A stretch of DNA of 64,000 nucleotides from an uncultured Sphingorhabdus sp. (GCA_947501885.1 CANMXN010000001.1:1612001-1676000); one strand, 5' to 3'. Shown: positions 1 through 8,591, counted from the first letter of the stretch. Numbers and translations: made by a program. Notes: generated by a model from the letters alone, not told the origin.

Positions 1-10
1 GTTTTTATAT

Positions 11-865
11 TTACGCTATATAGCCTGCAGTTTTTAAATCACCGACACGTGCTTGCGATACAGCTACCTCCATACCGTTGTGCAATATTAATTTATATTT
101 TCGGCTATCACGATTGCACGATTCAATAGCATGATGTGCCACCCACCAACTTCTATGGACCTGTAAGCCTTCGATATTATTTACCTCTTTAATGGCATCG
201 GATAAGCGCATCAAAATCATCTCTTTATGATCACCGCACTCATCACGGGCATAGACATGGACATAATGATCTTCTGATTTTAGCGCATCAATTTGGTTCG
301 GAAAGCCAATTGGCAAACGTTCATGTAAAGCAGATCTAGATGGTGCTACTTGATCAACTTTAGTATCAGCAGCGACTGTGCTATTACCATGAAGCCAATC
401 AAAAACCATATATATGAATAAATATATACCAAAACCCACAGCAGTACATTGGACATAGAGTAATCCATAGTGACGGAAGATTAACGCGCTATCCCATTGC
501 AAACCCGCCATCATAAAGGCTACAAATAAACTGAATGGAAGAGCAGCCACCATACAACCCAGCAGTTCAGCAACCCAAACCGGTACTGGAATAATATCCC
601 GAAGCTTATGCATCATTACAGCCATTGGGCGAAAGAGAGCATAGCCAATAACACCAAAAATCACCCAATAAGCGATACGTAATCCGCTGGGCATTGCATA
701 AGTCCCAAACGGTCCCAAAAATGCCATGACCAATCCAATTAATATCACAATCAATATCTCGATCGTGATTTTTTTACTCCAATGCATATGGACATAATTA
801 TGATTACTAATAGGCAAGCTCCCACTTTCACGCTTCGTGAACAAGTCATAGAAGCATTTATGCAC
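11..865 (-). CDS. Membrane-anchored LytTR-domain transcriptional regulator
   Basis: About four hydrophobic segments fill residues 33-160, and a LytTR DNA-binding domain occupies roughly residues 185-284. The domain is recognised from the pattern DALKSEDHYVHVY, then LMRLSDAI, then VHRSWWVA and the final VSQARVGDLK. There is no receiver domain, so the membrane part probably senses the signal directly. The protein would act as a DNA-binding regulator tethered to the inner membrane. The start is a GTG at 865; an in-frame ATG at 787 would remove the first 26 residues but still keep all membrane segments. The gene is divergent from the DUF2306 gene at 965, and such pairs are often regulator and target, which is inference here. 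Family assignment is firm; target and signal are unknown. Confidence 0.85.
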   Translation of the reverse strand: MHKCFYDLFTKRESGSLPISNHNYVHMHWSKKITIEILIVILIGLVMAFLGPFGTYAMPSGLRIAYWVIFGVIGYALFRPMAVMMHKLRDIIPVPVWVAELLGCMVAALPFSLFVAFMMAGLQWDSALIFRHYGLLYVQCTAVGFGIYLFIYMVFDWLHGNSTVAADTKVDQVAPSRSALHERLPIGFPNQIDALKSEDHYVHVYARDECGDHKEMILMRLSDAIKEVNNIEGLQVHRSWWVAHHAIESCNRDSRKYKLILHNGMEVAVSQARVGDLKTAGYIA

Positions 866-918
866 GATTTCACGAAAAAAATTACCATCTTGCGCTAACT
901 CATTTGAAACAGTGGCCT

Positions 919-951
919 TATTATTTCAGTTTTGATGCAAGCAAAATAATA
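919..951. promoter_or_regulatory. Inverted repeat in the divergent LytTR/DUF2306 intergenic region
   Basis: TATTATTT (919-926) and its exact reverse complement AAATAATA (944-951) flank a 17-base spacer just upstream of the ATG at 965. It could be an operator for the divergent regulator or a hairpin in the leader. LytTR sites are usually direct repeats, so the link to the regulator is weak. Confidence 0.25.
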
Positions 952-964
952 TAGGGATAATGCA

Positions 965-1498
965 ATGAAAAATAGCGGTTCTACAAAAGCAAATAGCAAG
1001 ATGGTAATCGTCCTATCCATCACAGCTACGATTATTATCACTATGCTCTTCTCCATCTTAAGTGCTAATTTTGGAGGCTTTGCAACCAGTAACAATACGC
1101 CGCAAACAATATCCGAACGTATGACATTCCCAGTCATAATTCATATAGCGACCATAGTAGCAGCATTGCCACTAGGAGGGTATATTTTATGGGCCAAAAA
1201 AGGGGATACACTGCATAAGATGCTCGGCAAAATATGGTGCGTCTTAATGCTAACCACCGCCACCGCTACTATTTGGATTGGCGCGCCCGGAAATGGCATA
1301 GCAGGGACTGGTTTCAGCTTCATCCACATATTTACCATCATAACCTTTATATCAATACCGCTTGCTATTAGGTCAATTAAACGCGGTGATGTTGAGGGGC
1401 ATTTTAGGGCGATGCAGGGTCTCTATATTGGATCATTAATTGCTGGTGGTTTTGCATTTCTACCAGGACGCATCATGAATATATTAGCCTTTGGTTGA
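965..1498 (+). CDS. DUF2306 family integral membrane protein
   Basis: This 177-residue protein has four to five membrane helices. The DUF2306 signature is visible: a heme- or metal-suggestive His in the stretch HKMLGKIW (about residues 84-91), and the conserved HFRAMQGLYIGSLIAGG near the C-terminus with the family's terminal GR motif. Family members are small inner-membrane proteins of unknown function. The ATG at 965 follows AGGGA at 953-957 with short spacing. The gene is divergent from the membrane LytTR regulator at 11-865, which suggests the regulator controls it. Family call is good; function is unknown. Confidence 0.8.
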   Translation: MKNSGSTKANSKMVIVLSITATIIITMLFSILSANFGGFATSNNTPQTISERMTFPVIIHIATIVAALPLGGYILWAKKGDTLHKMLGKIWCVLMLTTATATIWIGAPGNGIAGTGFSFIHIFTIITFISIPLAIRSIKRGDVEGHFRAMQGLYIGSLIAGGFAFLPGRIMNILAFG

Positions 1499-1540
1499 AT
1501 AGCCTCTTGCCGCCATCACAGGCCGCGCCTAATAAGGGGC

Positions 1541-3205
1541 ATGAGCGAAACAATAACCATAGCCCTTGCCCAATTAAACCAGCGCGTAGGTGATTTAACC
1601 GCCAATGCCGATGCTATGCTCGCATGGCGTGACAAGGCGCTAGCACAAGATTCATCACTGGATTTAATCGTCTATCCCGAATTACAATTGGTTGGCTATC
1701 CGCCCGAAGATTTGGTGTTAAAACCTATCTTTATCAAACGCGCACGCCAAGAGCTTGATCGTATGGCCAAGGCTAGTAAAAATGGCCCCGCTATGCTGGT
1801 GGGCAGTGTATTTTTCGATGATGGCGCACTTTATAACGGCATAGCCCTATTATCGGATGGTGAAATCACCGATATTCGTTATAAATATGAACTTCCCAAT
1901 TATGGCACATTCGATGAAAAACGCCTGTTCAAATCTGGGCCGCTTCCAGAACCGATACCATTTAAAGGCCTCAAAATTGGCGTGCCTATATGTGAGGACA
2001 TTTGGTTTCCAAGCGTCTGTAAGCATCTAAAGTCGCAAGGGGCAGATATAGTAATCGCCCCGCATGGCAGTCCCTATGAAATTGACAAGGATGATCAGCG
2101 ACAACGCGATATAGTCAGTGCGCGCATTGCCGAGAATAATCTCCCTATGATATTTTTAAACCGTGTTGGCGGCCAAGATGAATTGGTGTTTGATGGCTGC
2201 TCCTTTGTTCTGAACGCTGATGGTCGGGCCGCGCACATATTACCCGATTGGGAAGAACATTTGCGCATCACTCATTGGACAAAAGACGATAATGGTTGGA
2301 CATGCGCTATGGGCAAGCAATGTACATGGGATGAGCACCCCGCTGACATCTATAATGCCATGATTATTGGCTTGCGTGATTATGTCAATCGCAATGGTTT
2401 CCCTGGTGTGGTGCTGGGCCTTTCTGGCGGCATTGATAGCGCCTTATCGGCGGCTGTGGCCGTTGATGCCTTGGGCGCGGATCGCGTTTGGTGCGTCATG
2501 CTGCCGAGCCGCTATACCGGCGATGAAAGCCTCAAAGATGCAGCGGGCTGTGCTGATATGCTCGGCTGCAAGCTCGATACTATTACCATCAAACCCGCCA
2601 TTGATGCTTTTGACGCCATGCTATCGGAGTGCTTTACTGGTCAAGAGCCAGATACCACCGAAGAAAATATTCAGAGCCGCACGCGTGGATTGGCGCTCAT
2701 GGCGCTATCTAATAAATTTGGCCATATGCTGCTTACCACAGGCAATAAAAGCGAGATGGCGGTTGGCTATGCGACTATTTATGGCGATATGGCGGGCGGT
2801 TATTCGGTGCTCAAAGATGCCTATAAGCTTACTGTATTTGCTCTATCACGTTGGCGCAATGCCAATAAACCATCATTAGGCCTTGGTCCCGATGGTCCTG
2901 TGATGCCCATAAATATAATTGAAAAACCACCAAGTGCAGAGCTGCGCCCTGACCAAAAAGATAGCGATAGCCTGCCCCCTTATGAAGATTTGGATGCGAT
3001 TCTTTACACATTGGTCGAAGAAGAAGGCAGTGTCGAGGATTTGGTCACGCGAGGATTTGACCGCACCGTGGTAGAGCGCATTGAGCGCCTGCTCTATATT
3101 GCGGAATATAAACGCCGCCAGGCACCGCCAGGGGTTAAACTCGGCAGCCGCAACTTTGGGCGCGATCGCCGCTATCCTATCACCAATGCTTTTCGCAGTA
3201 GCTAG
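1541..3205 (+). CDS. nadE: Glutamine-dependent NAD+ synthetase
   Basis: It converts deamido-NAD+ to NAD+ using ATP and ammonia released from glutamine, in the cytoplasm. The N-terminal nitrilase-type glutaminase domain (about residues 5-260) shows the catalytic triad Glu47 (in YPELQLVGYPPEDL), Lys115 (in YKYELPNYG) and Cys151 (in VPICEDIW). The C-terminal synthetase domain carries the ATP-pyrophosphatase P-loop GLSGGIDS at 293-300 and the TTGNKSEMAVGY motif. The length of 554 residues is typical for the two-domain enzyme. The gene appears monocistronic. Its stop codon lies only about six bases before the presumed end of the degenerate IS element that follows, so any native terminator has probably been displaced. 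Confidence 0.97.
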   Translation: MSETITIALAQLNQRVGDLTANADAMLAWRDKALAQDSSLDLIVYPELQLVGYPPEDLVLKPIFIKRARQELDRMAKASKNGPAMLVGSVFFDDGALYNGIALLSDGEITDIRYKYELPNYGTFDEKRLFKSGPLPEPIPFKGLKIGVPICEDIWFPSVCKHLKSQGADIVIAPHGSPYEIDKDDQRQRDIVSARIAENNLPMIFLNRVGGQDELVFDGCSFVLNADGRAAHILPDWEEHLRITHWTKDDNGWTCAMGKQCTWDEHPADIYNAMIIGLRDYVNRNGFPGVVLGLSGGIDSALSAAVAVDALGADRVWCVMLPSRYTGDESLKDAAGCADMLGCKLDTITIKPAIDAFDAMLSECFTGQEPDTTEENIQSRTRGLALMALSNKFGHMLLTTGNKSEMAVGYATIYGDMAGGYSVLKDAYKLTVFALSRWRNANKPSLGLGPDGPVMPINIIEKPPSAELRPDQKDSDSLPPYEDLDAILYTLVEEEGSVEDLVTRGFDRTVVERIERLLYIAEYKRRQAPPGVKLGSRNFGRDRRYPITNAFRSS

Positions 3206-3208
3206 TTT

Positions 3209-4070
3209 CAGGGCTCATTAATTGATCCAAAAGATGACGGTAGTTGCGGTTACGATGGCAGACAGGAAGGTGTGGGCATATCTGTCATAGCGCGTATGAA
3301 CACGCCTCCAATCTTTGAGCTGCCCGAGCATATCTTCAATTTTGTGACGCCAGCGATAAAGGCTTTCGTCAAATCTTGCGAGTAATATCCGCCCTTTTTG
3401 TGGCGGGATACAGTGGGGAATGCTTTGTGCTTTCAAGGCGGCGTGATACTCGTCGCTGTCATACCCCTTGTCGCCGATCATGCAAATGGCATAGCTTGGA
3501 AGTAAAGGGCATATGAGCTTTGCGCCAATATGATCACTCATCTGCTTGCACGTCTCGCAATGTTCCCCGCACATTATCGATACTCGGTCGCTCAGACACA
3601 GGATCAATAGTCTAGCATCACATACAGCATAGAGCTTGGAGTTTAAGCCGCCTTTGGTGCGTCCTATACGTCTGGGTAAAACCTCTTTTTAAAAGACTGG
3701 CAGCAATGCTATGCGTCTTCAAATGCGTGGTATCAATCAGCAGTACATCGTCTTTATCACCAGTCGTTGTAGGGGTGGCAAATATCTTGTTGAATAGGTC
3801 AAGACAGCTCCGCCGAATAAAGCGGTTATAGATTATTCCTGAAACATATTTAGGACAGGCTTTATGCTGACCGTAATCCCACGGACAGTCCCACCAGCAC
3901 AATCCATTGCGTATCACAAAAACAATACCGCTTAACACATGCTGGTTATCAACCCTTGGAATATCATGCGATAATGAAAGATATAGCTCTACCCAACACA
4001 TCTATGCCTTGCTCAACATAAACAGACCATTTATCGTAACACCTCCTTGTGGGTCACCCTTGAATCAGCC
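3209..4070 (-). mobile_element. Degenerate IS5-family insertion sequence (IS427-like group)
   Basis: The element carries a two-frame DDE transposase read on the minus strand. One end, near 3211, begins GGGCTCATTAATTGATCC and overlaps the transposase stop codon, as in related sphingomonad elements I recall. The other end, near 4068, reads inward as GGCTGATTCAAGGGTGACC; the two ends share GGCT and scattered positions and are imperfect inverted repeats. I could not find a convincing target-site duplication. The element sits directly behind the nadE stop codon. Exact boundaries are estimates within a few bases. Confidence 0.7.
3218..4001 (-). pseudogene. IS5-family transposase, frameshifted and decayed
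   Basis: The N-terminal part (3618-4001) has VLSGIVFVIRNGL and the first catalytic Asp in LLIDTTHLK. The C-terminal part (3218-3607 and upstream in the same frame) has the second Asp in IGDKGYDSDEY and the Glu in HKIEDMLGQLKDWRR, ending TVIFWIN. So the DDE residues survive. The two parts are joined by a +1 shift near 3675 (after LLKRG), where the second frame continues RRIGRTKGGLNSKLYAVCDA. Relatives of this group also use two frames, so this shift may be native. Decay is shown instead by a shortened N-terminus, a changed YGPHK-type region with extra residues (ACPKYVSGI), and another extra segment in the C-terminal part. Probably inactive. Confidence 0.7.
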
Positions 4071-4339
4071 TTCTCTCCATCATATAAGCAATTTAATAGA
4101 TCCTATGCCTAGATGACTTCATCACACATAGTGATGATATAGCGTTTATACTATCAAAGCCTTCGCCCTTCTTAAGCTGCATATAGCAGCCAGTTAAGCC
4201 GGCCATAGAATGGTTATTTTTTAAACATCTTATGTCCTTATCGGCTCTATTTGTCGGCCTTATTTGCATTTTCTTTAAAGTTATGTTATATCATATTGGT
4301 CATCTAGAGAGTTGATAAGCAAAATATAAGGAGAGAAAA
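4071..4339. other. Intergenic region between IS remnant and small membrane-protein gene
   Basis: No gene, RNA or clear repeat is visible here. The last 100 bases are AT-rich and probably hold the promoter of the gene at 4340, whose ribosome-binding site AAGGAGAG lies at about 4329-4336. Confidence 0.4.
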
Positions 4340-4582
4340 ATGTCTTATACAAATGAAGAAGCCAGCAATATAGTGAGAATTACCGTCATGGCTATCATTG
4401 GTGTCATGATGGCTGTTGCGCTATATTTTGTCATGACCAGCCCAGGGATTGTGCCCAAAGGTGATGATATCCATGATAATCATGCACATGGTAAAAGCGC
4501 TACAAAGAATAGCAGTAAAGCTTCAAGCGCATCATCAACCAATAGCAAATCAAAATCGTCTCTGATTAATGATAGAGAGTAA
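4340..4582 (+). CDS. Small single-pass membrane protein of unknown function
   Basis: The 80-residue protein has one hydrophobic helix (about residues 11-32), then a His-rich patch (DDIHDNHAHGK, residues 42-52) and a low-complexity Ser/Lys/Ala tail. A strong ribosome-binding site (AAGGAGAG) supports the start. It begins MSYTNEEAS, strikingly like the start of the next gene, the TonB-type protein (MSYVTQEA), which suggests a common N-terminal signal or an old partial duplication. It lies 56 bases upstream of that gene and is probably co-transcribed with it. I do not recognise the family. The His patch could bind metal, but that is speculation. Confidence 0.7.
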   Translation: MSYTNEEASNIVRITVMAIIGVMMAVALYFVMTSPGIVPKGDDIHDNHAHGKSATKNSSKASSASSTNSKSKSSLINDRE

Positions 4583-4638
4583 GTTTTTTTATAAATAAAT
4601 AAGTAACGTTATAACATATAATATTTTGGAGAGAGAAT

Positions 4639-5313
4639 ATGAGTTATGTAACACAAGAAGCAACATGGGGCCAAAAACAAAGCAGTATAGGCGGAGCTCT
4701 ATTAATAAACGGCTTAATCATTGCGGGATTGGCGCTGACCAATCATGTTGTAAAACCCAATGAAGATGAAGTTCGTACCACATTTATCGATATAAAGGAC
4801 AAAAAGGAGCCGCCGCTAGAACCCGTAATCATTGATCCAGAACCTGCAAAATTACCGCCCATAAGCGCGCCTACTCCAATCACACCAATACCCCCCAGCA
4901 ATATTTTTGTGGAATCCACACCAGAAGCTATCACAGCACCTATCATCACGGCTGGTACAGCATCGGGCAGCGGTGACGTCCCAATCCCAACACCGCCTAA
5001 TATCGCAGACCCTATCATTGCCGATCCTGTGATTATTGGTGCTCGGCGCGATCCCAAATATGCGCGTAATTTTCAACCCGAATATCCAGGAGCCTTATTG
5101 CGTCAAGACATTGAGGGTAAGGTTAAATTGCGCTTCCTCATTGGTTCTGATGGGCGAGTAAAATCAGTAGAAATATTATCAGCATCGCATCCAAAATTTG
5201 CCAAAGCAGCTGAGAAACAAGCTTTGAGAAAATGGCGCTTCATACCTGCCACTCACGATGGGGTAGACATTGACGAATGGCAGACCATTACCATTAGCTT
5301 TACAATAAATTGA
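4639..5313 (+). CDS. TonB-family energy transducer
   Basis: An uncleaved N-terminal anchor (about residues 19-37) is followed by a Pro-rich periplasmic spacer (residues 45-130, with many PP and IxP steps) and a C-terminal TonB domain (about 145-224) containing YPGALLRQDIEGKVKLRF and ALRKWRFIPA. It would link the ExoB/ExbD-type proton-driven complex to outer-membrane TonB-dependent receptors. No exbB or exbD gene is adjacent. The gene has a good ribosome-binding site (GGAGAGAG) and lies between a small membrane protein gene and a coiled-coil protein gene. TonB-type proteins in sphingomonads are usually multicopy, so the specific partner is unknown. Confidence 0.88.
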   Translation: MSYVTQEATWGQKQSSIGGALLINGLIIAGLALTNHVVKPNEDEVRTTFIDIKDKKEPPLEPVIIDPEPAKLPPISAPTPITPIPPSNIFVESTPEAITAPIITAGTASGSGDVPIPTPPNIADPIIADPVIIGARRDPKYARNFQPEYPGALLRQDIEGKVKLRFLIGSDGRVKSVEILSASHPKFAKAAEKQALRKWRFIPATHDGVDIDEWQTITISFTIN

Positions 5314-5379
5314 ATATAGATAATATTAAGATGATGTTTTGGGCTGGCAATCATCATCTTAGCCACCTATTATAGAATC

Positions 5380-5865
5380 ATGTCTTTTGCGAAAAATATA
5401 TCACCACGCGGTGCCATAGGAGACCTAATCTCCATCATTAAAGAAAAACAGGATTATAAAGGCCTATTTTTCTTAGCAGCTGCTATCCCGCCGATATTAT
5501 TAGTCATCATGTTCGTCAATGATGCCAAGCGGCTTAACAAATTACCACCGCCAGAGGTATTTTATTTTGAAAGTTGGGATGCCACTCGCAATTACCAAGA
5601 TATTGTGGCCGAACGCAAAACAAGGTTAAAACTCAAGGAAGCCTTAATCGAAGAACGCCGCCAAAAATATAAAGTTTTAGGCCAAGCATCAGGATTAAAT
5701 GTCGAGAAGATAGAAGCTGAGACAGCACAAAAGCGTGAACAAGTGGCCAAGGAACGGGCAGCGTTTGAAAAACAGATTATAGAAAATGCTGCCAAACGCC
5801 AAAAAGAATTAGAACAAAGAAATACGGAATTGGAAAAAATACTTTCCGTTGATCCACAAAAATAA
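5380..5865 (+). CDS. Membrane-anchored coiled-coil protein, unknown function
   Basis: The 161-residue protein has a cytoplasmic N-terminus, one membrane helix (about residues 28-46), a conserved-looking PPPEVFYFESWDATRNYQD segment, and then a long charged helix from about 72 to 155 with heptad-like repeats. The helix probably forms a coiled coil in the periplasm. Its stop overlaps the start of ribD by one base (TAATG at 5863-5867), so the two are translationally coupled. I know of no function for this family. Adjacency to riboflavin genes may be organisational rather than functional. Confidence 0.75.
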   Translation: MSFAKNISPRGAIGDLISIIKEKQDYKGLFFLAAAIPPILLVIMFVNDAKRLNKLPPPEVFYFESWDATRNYQDIVAERKTRLKLKEALIEERRQKYKVLGQASGLNVEKIEAETAQKREQVAKERAAFEKQIIENAAKRQKELEQRNTELEKILSVDPQK

Positions 5866-6842
5866 TGACGCATAATATCGCGCATAATGATACAGATTAT
5901 ATGGCTATGGCCATTGCATTATCTTGGCGTGCGCGCGGTAACAGCGGTTTAAACCCCAATGTTGGTTGTGTGATCGTTAAAGAAGGTCACATCATCGGCC
6001 GAGGATGGACACAACAAAATGGTCGCCCTCATGCTGAAGCTATAGCCCTTGCTATGGCTGGTGATCGCGCAGAGAATGCTGATATCTATACCACATTAGA
6101 GCCCTGCTATCACCAAAGCGAACGCGGACCCGACTGTGCATCATCAATCATTGCGGCAAAACCAAAACGCCTTATTTACGCGCTACAAGACCCCGACCCG
6201 CGCACCAATGGCAAAGGCATAGAACGCATAAAGTCAGCTGGCATTCGCGTGACAAAAGATATAGGCGCAGATAATGCACATCATGCTATGGCTGGATTTT
6301 TCATGCAGCAGCAAAATTCCCGTCCTCACATAAGCCTTAAACTCGCCATTTCAATGGATGGTTGTATCGCACTACAAAATGGCAACAGCCAGTGGATTAC
6401 CGGCGATATTGCACGAGCACATACGCATCTCGTACGCGCCCATCATGATGCAATATTGGTCGGCACTGGTACCGTGAAGACCGACAACCCTAGACTTAAT
6501 GTACGCTTAGAAAGTCTCAAAGAGCGCAGTCCAATACGCTATCAATTGGGTAGTTCAGATGCACCTGATGGATGGGAAAGTATCAAAACTTTAGATGATG
6601 TACGGTGCCTTGCGCATAATATGGTAATGGTCGAGGGCGGAGCAATTACTGCAGCCTCTTTTTTGCGCGCTGATCTGGTCGATCAAATTTATCTGTACCG
6701 CGCCCCAATAATATTGGGCGGCAAATCTGTTATTGGTGATATGGGGTTAGAAAGCCTTTCCGCCGCACATGACAAATGGCGCATGATACGCGAAATGCAG
6801 CTTGGCAAAGATAGGCTAGAAATATATGAGCGCACAAGATGA
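5865..6842 (+). CDS. ribD: Bifunctional riboflavin deaminase/reductase RibD
   Basis: It carries out two early steps of riboflavin synthesis: deamination of the pyrimidine ring and reduction of the ribosyl side chain. The deaminase domain (about 1-145) has the zinc site HAE at 56-58 and Cys81 and Cys91 in PCYHQSERGPDC. The reductase domain (about 150-325) begins PHISLKLAISMDGCIA and contains AILVGTGTVKTDNPRL and the late VEGGA motif. At 325 residues it is slightly shorter than the usual 360-370, with the shortening falling in the middle of the reductase domain. The start overlaps the previous stop by one base, and ribE follows 13 bases later. Confidence 0.95.
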   Translation: MTHNIAHNDTDYMAMAIALSWRARGNSGLNPNVGCVIVKEGHIIGRGWTQQNGRPHAEAIALAMAGDRAENADIYTTLEPCYHQSERGPDCASSIIAAKPKRLIYALQDPDPRTNGKGIERIKSAGIRVTKDIGADNAHHAMAGFFMQQQNSRPHISLKLAISMDGCIALQNGNSQWITGDIARAHTHLVRAHHDAILVGTGTVKTDNPRLNVRLESLKERSPIRYQLGSSDAPDGWESIKTLDDVRCLAHNMVMVEGGAITAASFLRADLVDQIYLYRAPIILGGKSVIGDMGLESLSAAHDKWRMIREMQLGKDRLEIYERTR

Positions 6843-6855
6843 GGGATAAAATATT

Positions 6856-7467
6856 ATGTTCACAGGTATAATCACCGACATTGGCGAGATTATCGCAGTA
6901 CAAAATAATGGCGACCTTCATGCCAAAATTACCTGCTCTTATGATATGGATAGCGTAGATATTGGGGCATCTATTGCATGCGGTGGCGTGTGCCTTACCG
7001 TGGTTGATAAAGCTAATGAACCAAAACCTTGGTTCAGCGTTGATATCTCCGATGAAACCATCAATTGTACCGCAGATTTCTGGCAAGTTGGGCAAAAACT
7101 AAATTTGGAACGCTCGCTCAAAGTGGGCGATGAATTGGGCGGTCATATTGTATCAGGTCATGTCGATGGTGTTGGGGAAATTATTAGCTATAAAGAGGTT
7201 GCAGGTTCATGGGCGCTCACTATCAAAGCCCCAGCCGACATTGCCCCCTATATTGCGCCCAAAGGCTCTATCACAATCAATGGTATTTCGCTGACCGTTA
7301 ATGGCGTGGAAGACAGAAATGGAGGATGCTATTTCACCCTCAACATCATCCCACATACTTCACAAGTCACAACATTACACAATGCGAAAGCAGGCGATAG
7401 CGTGAATTTGGAGATTGATGTGTTAGCACGCTATATGAAACGTATGATGGCCGTAAAAGCAATGTGA
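6856..7467 (+). CDS. ribE: Riboflavin synthase alpha chain
   Basis: It performs the last step of riboflavin synthesis, dismutation of two 6,7-dimethyl-8-ribityllumazine molecules. The family's diagnostic start MFTGIITDIG is present, and the two homologous lumazine-binding halves are visible: the first around residues 1-95 with ACGGVCLTVV, the second around 98-195 with GSITINGISLTVN. The length (203) is typical. It follows ribD by 13 bases with a ribosome-binding site near 6840. ribB/A and ribH are not in the window. I looked for an FMN riboswitch upstream of this cluster and saw none. Confidence 0.96.
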   Translation: MFTGIITDIGEIIAVQNNGDLHAKITCSYDMDSVDIGASIACGGVCLTVVDKANEPKPWFSVDISDETINCTADFWQVGQKLNLERSLKVGDELGGHIVSGHVDGVGEIISYKEVAGSWALTIKAPADIAPYIAPKGSITINGISLTVNGVEDRNGGCYFTLNIIPHTSQVTTLHNAKAGDSVNLEIDVLARYMKRMMAVKAM

Positions 7468-7490
7468 TCACAGCTAACTCATAATTGCTA

Positions 7491-8291
7491 TTAAAATGGT
7501 AATATTTTGCGCTTCTTACGGAATTTCATATAACCCGCATTAATGCCAAGACGAGCGCCAACGCCCAAGCGAATAGGAATTAGCACGATATCACCACGGC
7601 GCAAATAGCTCGCATTAAAGCCGCCAACCAAATAAGCCGCCCCTTCGCCCGCAGGATAGCGGCGGTAAAGATCTTCACTATCATAAAGATTATAAACCAG
7701 CACAAATGTGCTAGCGGCATTGGCCCCTGCATCAAAACCAACCGATGGACCATTCCAATACACCGGACGTTCGCCTTCTATCTTATGAAAAAGCGTGCCC
7801 GAGCCATAGCGTAGACCAAATACTAAGGCTGCACCCCCTTCACGGCCAATAATATAACCATTAGGTTCACCTTGTTTTTTGAAAATATCCTCAACCAAGC
7901 TGCCAAGCCCGCTGGCCCCTTTGCCAAAGACACCTGTGGCAGCCGCCAAAACATCATCTTGTTGATAGGTGGTTGAGCGCTGCGCATCACCAATAGGGTC
8001 CGATGAAGGCGCCGTTCCAACATCATCCGCGTTCGCAGTAGGTTGACTGGTTACATCATCGATCGATGGAATTGTTTCACTTGGTATATTTATCTCTTGC
8101 TCTGGCAAATCATCACTATTGGGCAGATCATCACTATTGGGCAGATCATCACTATCTGGTAACTTTTCTTGACCCTTAGCAATAACATCATTGGGATCAA
8201 CCGCTTGAACCTGTGCTGAAATAGGCGATGATGTCACCATTCCAAACATCGATAAGACTACACATAATTTTATAAGAGCTAAACGAGCCAT
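7491..8291 (-). CDS. EipA-family (DUF1134) periplasmic envelope protein
   Basis: A signal peptide (residues 1-26, cleavage after ISA) is followed by an acidic low-complexity linker (30-110) and a C-terminal DUF1134 domain (about 115-266). The domain is marked by FGKGASGLGSLVEDIF, GREGGAALVFGLRYG and VGFDAGANAAS. In Brucella and Caulobacter this family (EipA) is needed for cell-envelope integrity. The linker contains three tandem SDDLPN units encoded by an 18-bp DNA repeat, so its length may vary between strains. It is convergent with ribE, 23 bases away. The domain assignment is from recalled family sequence and is fairly secure. Confidence 0.82.
   Translation of the reverse strand: MARLALIKLCVVLSMFGMVTSSPISAQVQAVDPNDVIAKGQEKLPDSDDLPNSDDLPNSDDLPEQEINIPSETIPSIDDVTSQPTANADDVGTAPSSDPIGDAQRSTTYQQDDVLAAATGVFGKGASGLGSLVEDIFKKQGEPNGYIIGREGGAALVFGLRYGSGTLFHKIEGERPVYWNGPSVGFDAGANAASTFVLVYNLYDSEDLYRRYPAGEGAAYLVGGFNASYLRRGDIVLIPIRLGVGARLGINAGYMKFRKKRKILPF
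8103..8156 (-). repeat. 18-bp tandem repeat, three copies, inside the EipA-like gene
   Basis: Three head-to-tail 18-base units at 8103-8120, 8121-8138 and 8139-8156 share ATCATCACTAT and differ at one or two bases. They encode the hexapeptide SDDLPN in the linker of the envelope protein. The period is a multiple of three, so copy-number change keeps the frame. Confidence 0.9.
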
Positions 8292-8591
8292 AAATATTTC
8301 CTAACAGCTATGGCCTATCATTCACTATAGCAGCAATTCGGCCAATAATGATGTAAAATATGATCAGCGCATCTTACTGTACAATGAACGGGCGATAGAA
8401 TGAGTCTTATTCACGATCAGACGAATCAAAATCGCATAATTTAGCGGTTTTGCCAAAAAATTAGACTGAAAAATCCATAAAATTATGCTGTAACATATAT
8501 ATTTTTTAGAATTTTTAAAGGAAAGGGCAATATATTATTGCAGCATAAGCCAAGCCTCGCTATAGCGCTTTTCAAGCTGAAATGCACATGT
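8292..8591. other. Intergenic region between EipA-like gene and tRNA-Ser
   Basis: No coding region is visible. It should hold the divergent promoters of the envelope gene (minus) and of the tRNA (plus). A short hairpin GCAATA-TAT-TATTGC lies at 8527-8541. The middle is AT-rich with T and A runs around 8490-8520. Confidence 0.4.

Noticed and set aside
2367-2879. A 170-codon plus-strand frame inside nadE
   Set aside because: It overlaps the strongly supported nadE frame, matches no family, and has no ribosome-binding site.
5300-5400. An FMN riboswitch in front of the ribD/ribE gene group
   Set aside because: No conserved RFN hairpin sequence was recognised in the leader.
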